A stretch of DNA of 64,000 bases, taken from positions 992,001 to 1,056,000 of the forward strand of contig NADL03000006.1 of NCBI GenBank assembly GCA_002205965.3. The letters are read 5' to 3'. A program made the position numbers and the translations under genes. The DNA comes from Kappaphycus alvarezii. Lineage: Eukaryota; Rhodophyta; Florideophyceae; Gigartinales; Solieriaceae. How positions within the stretch are numbered: position 1 is the stretch's first letter; each line of letters opens with the position of its first letter. The notes beneath the pieces were generated by a model, which saw nothing but the letters and a program-made list of their open reading frames with translations, ran no database searches and was not told where the DNA came from. Positions 46,010 to 59,643 of the stretch are shown piece by piece.

Positions 46010-46989
46010 TGCAAGCAACCGAAACTCGTGCGTCTCAAAAGTTAACAGTCATTGCGATGTTGACGACAACCGTCCCCTTCACCTTGAAACCATCAATCTC
46101 TTCCCTACTCTGTCTCATCTACAGTCTTGTTGCGCGTCTACTCCATTAACCACCCCAGATCTCTGGCACTACCTGTCCCTTGCGTCTGTTACTTTGAATC
46201 GTCACGACCTCCCTATTCAAACTTCCATATCAAATTTTCGGCTTATCAACCTTCCAACCGTAATAAGCGATAATTCAAATGGTGATGTACCACCGATCGC
46301 GCCTACCTCAACGCCGTTGCATTCTGCGGTACCTGTGACTACTCAAAATGAAAGTGTCCAGAATCCTCCGCTCGGTGCATTTAGCACCGCCCTAGCGAAC
46401 AAAAGTACTCCATGTATATATGATTTTACCATACGTAAGGACCAGAGGCTTCGTAATGCCTTTGGGTAGAGGCACTTGCTTTACTTACATCAACCTACAG
46501 TAGTCACTTTAATCCTTACTGCAGAGGTCGCAAGCGGCCTGTATCCGAACATATTCCAGCTGCTGTTTGGCAAGAGGTATACAGTGTGTTCCTTAGAGAG
46601 CAGAGAAGTCAATGTGATGAGGAGGGAAGCCGTTTGATCAAGCTGAAATACCCCAAGAAAGTACGCTATAGAACGTCCTTCGGAGTGCGCTCGAATGAAG
46701 CTCTACGGGATTATCAGAACGCTTCACGCTTCAGCAAGATGATCTCATGCATACCTAGAAGGAATCAGATACCTACAATAATCGAAAGATGCCAACTTTT
46801 CGGGAGGAACTCATAAACACTAGCGCCCGCAATATCAGTACTCTACAGGACTCTAGCTTGGTTGCATCCGGATATGATCCTGCGGCCGAGGAGAAATTAG
46901 AAGATAATGAGACTGGAGCTTTTGATGCCACTGGAGATGCGCCAACTGGCAAGGAGAGACTAGTCAGGCTATCTATCAAAGGCATTTAA
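46010..46989 (+). pseudogene. unrecognised broken coding region
   Basis: Three consecutive open stretches on the plus strand in three different frames read like protein: 46010-46469 (about 150 codons, Ser/Thr/Pro-rich, no ATG in its first part), 46510-46816 (basic; EEGSRLIKLKYPKKVRYRTS) and 46789-46989 (acidic; AAEEKLEDNETGAFDATG). They could be exons, a frameshifted gene or the gag of an unknown element. No family is recognised. Confidence 0.35.
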
Positions 46990-47465
46990 GGAGCAAACAG
47001 GGACCCAACAGGAGGACTTGCATAGCAATAAAGAGTTGCGAACGAAACAGATAAGGTTATTGAAGAGTCAGGAAATAGACTGCCGAGTAGCTCGTCTGGT
47101 GGTTTTGAGGGATTAGAAGGTAATCACTGATGATTTTTGTTTAAACCTCAAGCCCAAAAACCTGCGGATATCTGAGACTCCCATTTTCCTCCATTACCAT
47201 TAACAGAGGGTTGTAAAGATATGCGACAGTCGCGTGAATTACAATGTAGGAAATCGGTGAGAATAGCATCACTTCTAAACATGAGAGAGAAAAAGTTACG
47301 TCTGTTTGCACATGTATGATTTAAACCCACAATTTTCCATTACATGAGGACCCTAAAACTGGAATGTAGCTTTTTAAATACCAGTAAGACTGGATAATCT
47401 TCAGCATTTTCAACTTCTGCGTCAATTCTTTTAAGTTTGAAATGATCCAAACTGTGGGGCGTTAA

Positions 47466-47963
47466 GCGCACACGAGCAGATCAAGGTAGAACTGTGGTTG
47501 AAACTCTGGTTGAGGATGGCTGGGTAAAGCCGGCCGCCCCAAACCAGGGCTTGTATAGAACTGAAGATAGCTACAAACTAAAGGAAAATACAGTCTAACA
47601 GTGGCGAATTCAAAGGTATTCCGTAAAACCGCCCTTATTCTATCGTAAGTAGCGCTTTCAGAATTGTAGTAGGCACGAGTGACATACTCTGACAGATGTA
47701 AGAAGTACATTGATCCAGGTGGCACGGTATAGCAAGGCGACTTTTGATTGGTAAAGCAATGATATATTATCCCAGTGTGCAACTAGCCCGTAACTATTCC
47801 AAGTGTACCAATGGGGTCAAACGCTGTGTTCAGAACTGTAAGGAAAGTGTAATTACAGCAAAGTGCCTAGTAGCCCTGGCTGCAAGGTTAGCAGTGGTTT
47901 GAATCTACAGTACAGTAGATGCAGTGAATTTTTGTAAAGCTGTAAGGTCTGTGAAGTGAAATA
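47466..47963 (+). repeat. dispersed repeat R1, copy 1
   Basis: About 500 bp, roughly 75-80% identical by eye to 59143-59643 in the same orientation. Shared landmarks: GCGCACACGAGCAGATC, GAACTGTGGTTGAA, GAGTGACATACTCT, CCCGTAACTATTC, TAGCAGCCCTGG/TAGTAGCCCTGG and GTAAGGTCTGTGAA. No coding frame is conserved between the copies. Confidence 0.85.
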
Positions 47964-48169
47964 CAACACAAACCGAGTCTAGTGCCAGAGGGATTACACA
48001 TTTGAACCGACTTCGGAGTTCCTGAGGTTCTACCGAGAATGTCTCTTTTTCGTTTATTTTCGGGCCTCACCCTTTTCATGGTTTAGTTCAGTTTATTCTA
48101 AAATTCCCTGACAGTTATAATCCACTCTAAATTGCTGTACTAGCTGTAATATAATTGCACAACCCTACT

Positions 48170-48800
48170 GTCAAGTTACCCACCTTGCTGCGCACTAGGA
48201 CCCCAGCTTGCTGGACCGTTGAGCCGAGGCTGGACTGGTGGACCGTGACACCGCAAGTGGACCAACCCAGTGGATCCTTCGATCGCTGAGTGACTTTCCA
48301 GCTCTCTTTACCTATTTTTAGTCTACCTTTTATTTCAGCGCCTCTAGGGCAGATTTTCCGGTACTGTCCTAATAGAGTACTTACTACTTCGGCTAATCTA
48401 TCCTAGAACCACCTATAGTAAAGCCACCTTTGCCGGCGCTAATCTCGGACCCCTGACCTTCGGATTTCTCCTCCATTTTCGGGCTCAACCTTGATCCTCC
48501 GACACTGGTCACCCCTTTTTGATAGCCCTGAGCCTGCATCATCCCGCGTGAGCTTGCAGCTCTGACCCGGACTTCCGTTCTACAGTCGTGGTAGTTCGTT
48601 TGCGCTATCGCTCTACCAGCCCAGTTACTCTGTTGTTTTGTTGCTTTCTCTTTTTGCCTGTGCTACTCGCTTTCCCTATGTGACAGCGGATGAAGCCCTT
48701 TTACCTAGAGATGGCTGCGGCTCGAAACAGTAAACTCACCCAAGCTATCGCCACGTTGGCATACCGCCCCGTGAATTGCACTACACCGAGGTAACCAAGA
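48170..48800. other. GC-richer island in the AT-rich tract
   Basis: About 620 bp of clearly higher GC, bounded by GTTACC (48175) and GGTAAC (48791), with CAA on both outer sides. No open frame of note. It may be a small insertion, but the inverted match does not extend beyond 6 bp. Confidence 0.35.
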
Positions 48801-50589
48801 TCTCCAAATAATTATTCGAATGATTGGGGATTGTTATGGAAAAAAGTAAGGAATCTCTGCAATTTTCGTCCAATCTGCGTGTCAAGAAGTACCGTAACAT
48901 AATGATAGAACCCTGACTACCCATCAATAACATATCTAAACAATCCTTTATGGTAAATTACAACTGCACCGTTCAAGCAGTACATATTATTTCGCCTATT
49001 GAAATATGCTCTCTGGTTTTTATGTGATGGTCGTCTGATGCGAAAAAGAGTGGCCAAAAGCACGGAAATAAGGAAAATTCGTTTCGCATGATCGCTAATT
49101 CTTCTATAGAAGACCATAATATCTTAAAAAATAATATTATCAATAGTCTCCATTACAAACTTCAAGTCATCAAAAAGAATGTTCTACTGCTAGACTTCAA
49201 GGTCGCGGCTTCCTGGCCAAAGGGACAAGGAGTTCGCAATTAAATGATAGTAGGGAGTATACGCTCCCGCGGAATGAGTTTCGGATGCCGTCCCGTTCCA
49301 TCTCGGATTTCGTTTGTATGTCTGCAGCGACTCATAATGTAAGGGTAGATCCGATTTGCAAATGATTCAAATTAGGACGGATAAAACCCGCCAAATAGTT
49401 GAAGAGTGACGTATGCCCCTCCATAAGATTCTTAAGACGACCTGCTTTGCTGATTGATGGATTCACGGGAAATGTCCTACATCATTTTTGTGACAAAGTT
49501 CAGAAATGATGGTCAAATCGGCATGTAATACCAAAGTACATAATTTATACATGTTAAAGAAATGAGAAAGCAGCACTGCATTGAGTTTGATCTGGTTGAA
49601 GTCTTCTTCCTCATGTAAATGTCCTCCTCCATTTTCAGACAAATTTAATTGAATGCAACTGTTGCACGCAGCAACGACACGGCGATGTGTCTCCAAGATA
49701 GAATGGAAAGTGGACTAGATATCCTGCACTACTGTACTCTAAAGGATCATACAGGGATTTGCGGTGAGTGAAGTCGTTTTATTAAGTTTTTATTACTTTG
49801 CGGACAAATTTTTGTGGAAAGCTTGTCAACTACAACATTTTTTTCTGACAACTCTTTTATGTCTCTGAAGTTTACAATGACTGACCGACTATTTAATATA
49901 TAACTGGATGGTTCGATAAAGTGATACATTACCGTACATTAAACATAACGAAGACTTGAGTGTAAGTTTGTATTCTGCAAAAGTAATGTTCGACTAGGGA
50001 CACACAAAGCGCCCAACATTTCGTATCAGAATCTGAGATCCACTTAAAGCGATTAACCTCCAACGCCCACCAGAAGAACTCAGCTAAAAGTACCGTCCCG
50101 TTTTCAACACTTTTGTGGGAAAAGTGTCGGAAAGGCAGGACTGTTGAGAGCTCTACTCTCAATAATAAAACCAAATTCCTTGCACGAAATAATGACGAAG
50201 ACAGAAGTGTTCATAAGTATTTTTTTAGTGTCCATCGGACCAAAATTCTCACATGTGGACCACGTTTAGGGCTAATTTTAAGCAAAAATTCTGTTTCTTT
50301 TTTTTTGCAAATCTGTACTTTTAATAGTGGTGAAGCTCAATCAAAACAAAACTTTCACTAGTTATGGTACAGATTACTTTATTGCATTTGGTGAACTTCG
50401 ATTTTAGTGCTAATTTGACACATTTTATCCTTTAAGAAACTACAAGTGAATGATTTAGCAGCAGCGGTGTAGATTTGAGGCTACTTGGCACCTCTTAATT
50501 GCACTTCAATTTTTTGGAGAATAATTTTTAGTAACTGTTTACAGGCCGAAAAAATGTTATTAGTGACTGCACATTTTTATATTAAAAAG
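48801..50589. other. AT-rich, no gene seen
   Basis: Frames up to 82 codons, all motif-free. Confidence 0.45.
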
Positions 50590-50632
50590 AGGTTTGTTCT
50601 CATATGAGGACAGTTCTATGCGGGTATACACT
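50590..50632 (-). repeat. unpaired piggyBac-like terminal inverted repeat
   Basis: TGTTCTCATATGAGGACA (one mismatch from the palindrome at 13427 and 16125) followed by GGGTATACACTA, matching the right-end outer block GGATAGACACTA of the 13.4-16.2 kb element at similar spacing. No left partner or transposase was found upstream. Confidence 0.6.
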
Positions 50633-53600
50633 ATATATGGAGAATAAGGTAAATTGTTCAATCAATCGTTATGATAGAGACAAATCTCAAGAGGAGGATT
50701 TTCTCAGAAAAATTATCCAAAGAAAAAGGCCTTGCAAGCAACAAGAGTGCTACAGAAGTATGTTTGTGGGAATGAGAAGAGATGAATAAGTACGCCGAGC
50801 CAAAAAGATACAATGGGGTATAGAAGGGGCAGGGCATAATTACTTTGCTCAGGGACTAGTGTTGAAGAAATGGTTTCTAGGGTGGAAGCTCAGTTTCAAC
50901 TTCTGGACTACTTGGGTCTGCACTAGAAGTTGTCTCCCAAATTACTTTATACTCTTCGCTGTGTGCTACTTAGTTTGGTGAAAGTCCCACTCAGGTATGT
51001 TGATCCCTAAGTGCTACCCTTTCATAAACCCTTTAAAGTGTTTCGACGCCCGAAATTTGTAAAACTCACACAATATATATCAAATCTCTGCATCGCTACA
51101 GTACTGTGCAAATCATCCTCCTAAAAGCAACCGAAAATGAAATTGGAACTACAGTTGCAGCACAGCCAGCACAAAATTTCAAAGTAATATGTAGCCAAGG
51201 CAACATGTTAACCCATCCAAGGGAGCATTCTAGCTCATCGAGGGCAGCATGCCAAAATAATATCTAGGGAAATTTCATTACAACACACTACATTTACAGT
51301 CTTCAACATGCCGAGGTCGGAAGAAACCCAAATTTTAAACAACTTCTGATCAAATTAAAGTACTGAAATGTGGAGTAAGTGAGAGCCTCAAACTATCTAA
51401 AGGAAAGGACTCCAAAATAGAGTTCGGTTTCGACCAAACACTTTGAACCAACTTAATATTTGGAAATGTTTAGGCGACACTGATGATTTAGTTAAGGGTA
51501 TTATATGTGGATTTCACGCTTCTCTGAGAAGTACAAAAGTATGAACAGAATCATGAAAATGCTGCAACATTGGAATCAACAGACGACGCAGGAAATTGTA
51601 TGGTTTTTTCTTCGAAGTAAAAGGAATAAATTGATGATAATTCAGTATCTTGCTCTGGTGAAGATCATGCCTATAAATAGAATGTCGCTCATGTCGTGGA
51701 ATTTCTCTTAATAACTGTTACAGAAAATAACCAAGGAGAGATGTTGATTGGTACTTGTTGTGCTCCATGATTGAGGAAATAGAATTGTAGCTATTCGCAT
51801 GATACATATGAGTAAAAGATCATTGGGTATCTGTCTTCATTACCAAAAGAGCAGGTAATTCTGAGAGCAACAATCGGACCACATAGTTCTGTTTGGAGCA
51901 GAGCGCTTGCTGGCATCCAAGAAGTAGTAGTTCTTATACGATATAAGGGAACATTTAGGTTTTAAGCTTTGACATTATCTCATTGTGTAAACTATGTTCC
52001 GGCATGATTATGCACAATAAGATCATCAAAATATCTCTAACAGAGATGCAGGACAGTCTCAGTTGGTCATAGTATAAACATTAGCTTCTACTCAAGATGT
52101 TGAAGACGATCAAATATGTACAGGTATTTTCCGAACAAATAAATTTATAAAAGGAATTTAAAAACAAGAGGAAGACGATTGAAGGTGTAGAAAAAGATAT
52201 CGCTGTTCCGAAGGGCATTCATTGATGCTTTTAAAGAACTAAAAGTAAGAAATAGTCTTCTGAATATCAGCTTGCCGAATACTAGTTTTTAGAAATGAAA
52301 TCACACTTCGAATGCCCCAAAAATCTACACGCTAATGTAACAGAAGCTGGATATAGAGTTATGAATACTTTGATGAAAATATGTGAGCCTGACCGAGATG
52401 GGAATAAAGTTTTGAAGGCATATTCTACTGCTTACTTGAGATTTGCCTCTTCGAGGTATTGATACAATAATATAATGTTTCCATTGATTAAAATAGTCAA
52501 TGGTGTTTTTTTGTGGAAAATAAGTTAATGAAAGCCTTAGAGATCTCAGTAGTTTGTTCAGTTCAAGAAATTTATCATAAAAAGTAAAACAGAGAAAGTG
52601 CGAATTCTGTAGAAACTGCGTATAAGCTAACATAAGACGATATTGAAGTATGAAATTGCAATTTTGTTGTTTTCCAATCTTCAAGCAGTACTAGACTGCC
52701 CATTGAGGTCAGGAAAAACCTTGATGTAGATTGGATGTTTCTACAGATTTCGCGAGCGGTAATGTGCCTTTTCGGTTCCGTTTGACTGGAAGAAGAGATT
52801 GAAAGAATATTTTTGCATGATTTTATACTTCTCACAGAATTTTTTTGATACAAAGATAATTGAAGAAATAGAAATAATTACGTAGAAAGAAGTGGGGAAT
52901 ATAGTACGAATCGAATTGTCAATTTCATAGAGATAAACGATTGTAATGAATCATTCATTGGCAATAATAACTAAGATATCACTGAATCAAGAGGAGCGTT
53001 ATATATTTGAAAAACAGACTAGCCGTTTTACTAGAATTGTATCCTGAAATAAAATGAGATTTAACATGATTTGTATCCTAAAAGTTTACTGTTAGTATTA
53101 ATAAAACTTTATACCACCCGTTATTTTAGTAACAAAAATGTAGTAAGAAGGGGTTCAGCTGGTTTTCGTTAAATATAGTTGAAAGAAAACATCTGATAAA
53201 TTCTGAAATTTCTTGAACATGGACAGGTAACGGATAAGTTATACCAAATGTTTTTATATTATATGAAAATTAGTTACTTGAGGAAAGGTTCTGAGAATTA
53301 AGTTTCTTGAAAATTACATTGATGATTAGTTTTGAACATAATGTCTTCATCAATCATAAGAATTATTCCACTGCAATGGTCTGGCGAGCTTAAAGAATCT
53401 TCTGTTCTATAAATTAAGTTGTACTAGAAGTGAGGAGTACAGCGTGTCCGCAGCTGGGGTTTAGTTCACCAACTCTAGCCTTTGGCTGTAACTTAAAGAT
53501 TTGAATATAATGAGTAACGGTACAACAATTTACTCGCTGTGATTTTTCAATAGTCTGAACCAATCTAGTTATAAACGTTATCGAGATGAGATTATTTCAT

Positions 53601-56600
53601 ATTACACAGGGGAAAATAGCTTGATGTGTTCAAATGTTCACATTTCTCATTATGTGATGATCTGAAGTATGTTAAGTCGAAGAAATACTCATAAAAGACG
53701 TGACCCATACAAAAATATCTTTTTTTTGTAATATACGAATTTTATCCTCTCCAGCTATTGAAGAAATTGAAGTACTAATATTATGCCCTAGGGTGATTAA
53801 TGAGAGATTTTATCAAAATTCTATTTCTGCAAGCAATTTTATTTAGTTTTGACTTATAAATTCTTTCTAAATTCCATACCTGCTTAATTTACAATGATTT
53901 GGGAGACCTACTGAAAAAATTCTTACGTATGAGCCCTTATTCGAACATAAGAATTCTCTCGACTCTTTCCACAGTCATCGAGATATGATCGGCTCCAATT
54001 CATTCCCAGAATGATTTACATAGTAAAGAGCAAGTAGGACCAAGAAAAATGACCGAAGACACTAAAATTTGGTTACTGTTATGATATTGGGCACTTTTCT
54101 CGTTAATTTCTTACCAATTGCTATATCAATTAGGGAGGAATATTATTTTCAGTGAAATGAATTGCGATTTGGACTCTTTTGTGTGTAGCACTTGTTCGGA
54201 TTTCCTTCCTTGACGTAATAAACTGATTTTTTCCCTAGTTTCAACTTCGGCTTTGAGAAAGTGATTGGAACTCCCGTTAACTCTACTTATCCATTTATAA
54301 AGTTTGATATTGCTCTTCAATCTAATAGATGCAATATCTAAGCCGTTCACGCTGCTGTTGGTTACTTTGAAGTTATTATTGAAGATCTGTACTCCATTCA
54401 TAGAAATGCCGCTTGCATCGTTAACAAGCGAGACTGAAAGAAATACTCATTCATTGATTCCCCAAAATGGGCTATGAGGTTGTCTACTAGCTCGCCCATA
54501 TTTTTTATCTAAACATGGTTCAGGGACAATCCCATCTTAATTTTCCGAGAAGATGTATAGGATTATTGGAACTCGAGAAAAATTCGATATCCATGCCCTT
54601 GTCTGCCAAACAGCTGAGAAAATAATGGATTGGTGTCAAGCTAAGCGAAAAACGTTGAAATTACGAGGAATGAGTAATCAATAGTCAAACAGGCCCTTTT
54701 TAATCTGATGGAAAACTGCCCGCAACGTATTCGGAACAAAATTAAATTCCTTCATTCGCAAAAATTGGGCCTGAATTGGTTAGCGAACTAGAAACTCGAG
54801 ATGAATATCGTAGGCGGCTTGCATACAGTTTAATGATTTCGCTTGCTGAAAAAGTACTCAGAATGAAGTCCTCCTTTTATACGGAAAGAGTATTCGGTAG
54901 CAACGAAGTAGCAAAAAATAATTTGGAGTATCATCTATTGGTTTCAATTTTTTAGCATGTGCATGATTCGATTCATAAATATATACTGATTAGAGGACAG
55001 CATGAAGTCCAAATATAGTACCCCCAGCTACATCAATAGTTTCGCCTAAAATTTGTAAACATTAAGTTGATTCAAAAGGATTTGCTAATGCAGAACTCTA
55101 TTTCGAATCCTTTTACTTCGATAATTAGATAATCTCACGCAATCCATATGGAAACAGTTTAAAGTCATCAAAAAATTGTTTATAATATGGATTTTCTTCC
55201 TATCTCAGCATTTCGAAGTCCGTAAAAGTATTGATCGATTGAAGAATTGGCTTCATTACCCCATATATAGAAAAATAATTATGAAAGTCTCAGTCAGAAG
55301 ACCTAGGTCCTTATCGTTATTTCGTACAATGATTAGGGTATTCATGAGAGTATAACTTTCAATAGTTCTGCCTTTCCGACAATTTTCCAACAGAAGTTTT
55401 GAAAAGTCGACGATGGCGTTAGCTAAGGAATTTTGATTGGAGTTGGAGGGGAATCGCTTTAATTGAATCTCAGATTCTGATTAGAAATATTGAGTGATTT
55501 ATATGTTCCTAGTCAAATATCCTTTTTTAATATATAAAATTACACTGAAATCTTCTTGATTTGGAATGTAAAGTAATGCATTAACTTTATCGAACTTATT
55601 TCTATCTATCTTGAAACTAGTTCTACCTTGTTTAAAGTCGTAGGCTACAATTTTTTAGGTATTTATGTCTCTTCTCATCCCAATCAACAAGGTTTTTTAA
55701 GATAAGAATTGATGTAGTGTTGTTGTAAAACGTCTTACATTTCAAGGACTATATTGGAGCGTGACCAAGCTTGTATTTTTTGGTGACGTTATGGTGCAAA
55801 ATACCCCTTGAAGGAGGAATATGAGTGGAAAAAACACGCCTTCGAACTTGATTGGATCTATTTCGAAAAATAGCCTCATCTAAAGCAATCATACTTTCTC
55901 CTCAGTTGGTAATCGAGGCAGGAAGTCGAATGAATCAAAAATACTTAAGATTTTAGTAATTATTTATTATTAATATATGATATGGCTATCATATTATTAT
56001 CCCATCCACTACGGAAAATCATTTTGTAAGTGAAATCGGGGTGGGTTCTAAAGCTAATTCACGCTTGAGAATAGCCTGAATGCGTCGCTGTGAGCGGCCG
56101 CGTAACCAACGTCCTGACAAGCCTCAACCCTAGAGTTTCGAATGATATAATCCCTCAGAATCTGTATCTCGTAACAAATCTGTGCATCCGATTATTGAAT
56201 TCCAATGATTACATTAACAGTAGATCAGTTTTTCCGCTTCGACGGTATACGAATCGCATGTTCTTAAACTATCTTCGCTTTCGACAATAAATGGTACAAA
56301 ACTAGAGATGTGGAAATGATTTCATGCAACCGCTTACTAGTCTTCGTGAACTATCCAAATAATACAGCCCAATTTTTAGTTTATGAGTCTAATGTATCAG
56401 TCAATTCTGTCGCTGCCGTAACACCCCAAGTTTTCTATAGATGGAAAGAAGGTACAATACACTAATGGCATGGTACTACATACATATATGCTGAACAAGT
56501 TGGAGATTGGGTGATATGTAATGGCTTGACACTAAGAAAGAATTTGAACACATACCCCAACATATTGCGTTATATTAACATCAATTCTCAATTCTATTGT

Positions 56601-57205
56601 CCGGCCGTAACATAATGAGCAGTTTCACATGTTTTGAGAAAAGATCTGACAATGAGCGAAGTAAGTAGTTCTCACAGATCGCAATCGCGATTAGCTCACG
56701 TTTCTAGCAGCCACTTACAAAGATTTCATTAATCTCAATGTCAAAAACCGCAGCTACATTTCCAGAGATAGATTGATGAAACTTGAGCGAAGTTGAATGA
56801 AATAATTAGGAGAGTTCACATTAGAATGTTCTTCCGCGATGCAGACTTACTGTTATTTCATACATGTAAAAGTTTAAAATTGACGATGACGGCTATCATC
56901 GAATTCAAACGAGAATATCAGTACAATTAAATGAATTATTTGGCGAAGAGAATCTATAACCTCATTTCTCTATGCATGCATCAATGTGTATCAATTTCGT
57001 TATAACATTCTTCAATATCCATGAATGATGAGATTTGAGGGTAGACGTCGAAATGACCATTCATCAGCCTGGCAGTACCAATAGAAAAATATTCGTGATC
57101 ATAATTACAGAGTCTCTTCACAGAATTAAGTTTTGGATATTTCAGGTTTACGGATATGGACTCACCAATTTTAGTTTAAAATGGAAACTGAAATAATACA
57201 ATGAA
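50633..57205. other. AT-rich coding desert
   Basis: About 6.6 kb, low GC. Few frames exceed 60 codons, the longest being 119 codons (52325-52684, minus), with no recognisable domain. No RNA gene seen. Confidence 0.5.
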
Positions 57206-57480
57206 GCTGTTGTGAGACCAGTGTCTTCAAGGCCAGAAATAAACGGGACGGAAATCAGCCCAGTATAGTAAATTGCTGTTAGATATAGGTAGAGAGAAGA
57301 TAAAAATCATTGAGAGGGGTGGTGGCGCACGACTCAGCAGAGTAACGGAATTTGTGTCATCGTTGCTTAAACTTCTCCCGTTTTATGCATTTCTTGATTC
57401 CGAGCCCTACAAGAGAGGATAGTAGCCTTAAATACAGTATAGCCTCGTAATGTGCATTTTACACGCCAGCGAACGGTGTA
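57206..57480 (+). repeat. dispersed repeat R2, copy 1
   Basis: Shares scattered blocks with 63732-63990: GTGAGACC.GTG, AGATA.AGG.AGAGA, AAGATAAA, ATTGAGA.GG and CCTTAAATACAGT. Much diverged. Confidence 0.55.
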
Positions 57481-57902
57481 GCATGCAGTGCCATTATTGT
57501 AATGCGTTCTCTATACAGAAACGTCACATGTTCACTGTAAATCAAAGTTACACTGTATCATCAGTAGTAAATACAATACAATTGACACTACCTCGATTGG
57601 TGCGATGTGGTGTCCGATCGAAAATAATTTCGAATTACGACGACGGAATTACCAAGCAAAAATCCAAATCGGTGCGACTGTGGGTTCCCAAAAACAGCAC
57701 TAATTACAGTAACTATCGCGCAGTTACATTTAACCCCCCTCTTCGCTTTCAGTGCGTTTATCAGTTGTGCCGTACATATGCGGTGTCTCTAGTAGCGTCT
57801 TCCCCACCTCCAGTGACGCGTGCGGCTAATATCGAAGACCACGATGTCAAAGGGAGAGTCGGTGAGGGCATGGGCGCTGCAGTTGTCCAAGGTGCTACCT
57901 AG
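57450..57902 (+). CDS. hypothetical 150-residue ORF in the AT-rich tract
   Basis: The longest frame in the right-hand desert, from ATG to TAG, in locally GC-richer DNA. The product has an N-terminal cysteine cluster (CSMQCHYCNAFS) and a Gly-rich end, with no family recognised. It begins inside repeat R2, so it may belong to a mobile element. Could be chance. Confidence 0.25.
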   Translation: MCILHASERCSMQCHYCNAFSIQKRHMFTVNQSYTVSSVVNTIQLTLPRLVRCGVRSKIISNYDDGITKQKSKSVRLWVPKNSTNYSNYRAVTFNPPLRFQCVYQLCRTYAVSLVASSPPPVTRAANIEDHDVKGRVGEGMGAAVVQGAT

Positions 57903-59142
57903 AAACGGGTGCGAGAAACTACTGGTGCCTGCAGGTGCTTCGTGAAGCGATTAAAGTGAAGCCGAGGTAAATATGGGTGAAATTTCGGCCCCCAAAAAAG
58001 CATTGTAATAGAAAAGCGAATGTCGAGTGGAAATTTTCGGTAGTTCTTCTTGTTTTATGGAAAGGATATAGTCGCCTACAAGTCGTCGAGAATCCGTTAT
58101 ATACTGTAGGAATAGAAATTTTGAACGAAACACGGTATACAATCCCAAAGTGATAATTTACGGTAGAGGGAAGAAGTATGGCCGTTGAGTGTTCAGAACG
58201 AGGCCTTGGTACGGAATTAGAGCAGTAGTTGGTGATAAAAACTCATAATTCGACATTGAAAGAGAGTATGCAACTCCTCCAAAGTACACAGAGGGACGTT
58301 TCGCCTCAATACGCCTACTATCGTAGTTTTGAGCGAAATTTCAGTTTCAAAGAGCTGCATTTTGGCATTTAAAAATGAAATAGGTGGTGAAGATCATAGA
58401 GAGTCCCGGATATTGGACAGAGTGAAGGAATTTTGCAAGATCAAACCACCTGTGGCCATTGTTCCGGACCCGGTGATAGGGATGATAATCCATTTTCCAA
58501 TTCTTTGATCAATACGGGAAAAGATTGCTTATTGGTTTCAGCAGCAAGCTTGATTGGGTTCCAGTCTCCACGGAGAACGCTTCTCGGTGCTTGCCTTCAA
58601 AGGCCTTGGAATGATTGGCGTAGGCACACATGATAGGGTATTCAATAAACTTCAGGAAGCTTGGACTGATGCCCGATGTAATTCGAAGGATGAGGCGTGG
58701 GCTGTATCTGCGCAAGAATTTAGATAGGAAGTTCCTTTTTGAGATTAAGCACAGGAATTTAAAAAGCAAAGAGTCGACGGCGTCTAGCATTTTCTCTTCG
58801 TATAATTACGGCGTATACTTGGATTGATTAAAGAAAGTGAGATAGAGATACCCAAAAATTGATCATTTTGTATCAAAATAGGCCACAACGGGTCTTATTC
58901 TTGACTGTGCTCAAGGGTAAACTATGAGCCTTACTGAGGAGAGCTTACAAATGTGTAGTGGGTCGAACATGACAAAACTTGAATACGCAAATAATGGATT
59001 TAACAAAGTAACTTCCGTGGGGCGGATGATACATGGCTCCATTCAAAAGCAAAGTTACCACGTCGAGATGATTTCCAGAAGTTTTTTCTAGAAAATAGGG
59101 TTGGTTATAGTGTTTGAAAGATTGTTTTGTATAGTATGTGAG
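57903..59142. other. no gene recognised
   Basis: Short frames on both strands (up to 93 codons, 58509-58790 minus) without motifs. Confidence 0.4.
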
Positions 59143-59643
59143 GCGCACACGAGCAGATCTAGGTTGAACTGTGGTTGAATCTTCGGTTGAGGTTGGCTTG
59201 GTTAAGCTGGCCGATCCAAAGCAGGGTATGTATAGAACTAGAGATAGCTAAATAATAAAGGAAAATATATTCTTTCATTAACAAATGCAAAAGTTTCCCG
59301 GCAAAACAGCCCTGGAGGTATCGTAAGTATCGCTTTGGAACGTGTAGACGGCCCGAGTGACATACTCTCAAAAGATTTAAGACGAAAATTAGTCCATATG
59401 GCATGGGATAGCAAGACAACTTGTGATTGGTGAAGTAGTGATAAAATTTTCCCATTGTGCAATTCGCCCGTAACTATTCAAATTGTATCAATGGGGAAAA
59501 ACGTTGAGTCAAGAACTATAAGGAAAAGTTTAATGGAAGCAAGGTTTCTAGCAGCCCTGGTTGTAAGTTTACCGGTGTTTTGAATCTAAAGTGCAGTGGA
59601 TGAAGTAAATTCGTTTAAAGCCGTAAGGTCTGTGAAATAAAAC
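59143..59643 (+). repeat. dispersed repeat R1, copy 2
   Basis: Partner of 47466-47963, same orientation, 11.7 kb apart. Confidence 0.85.
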
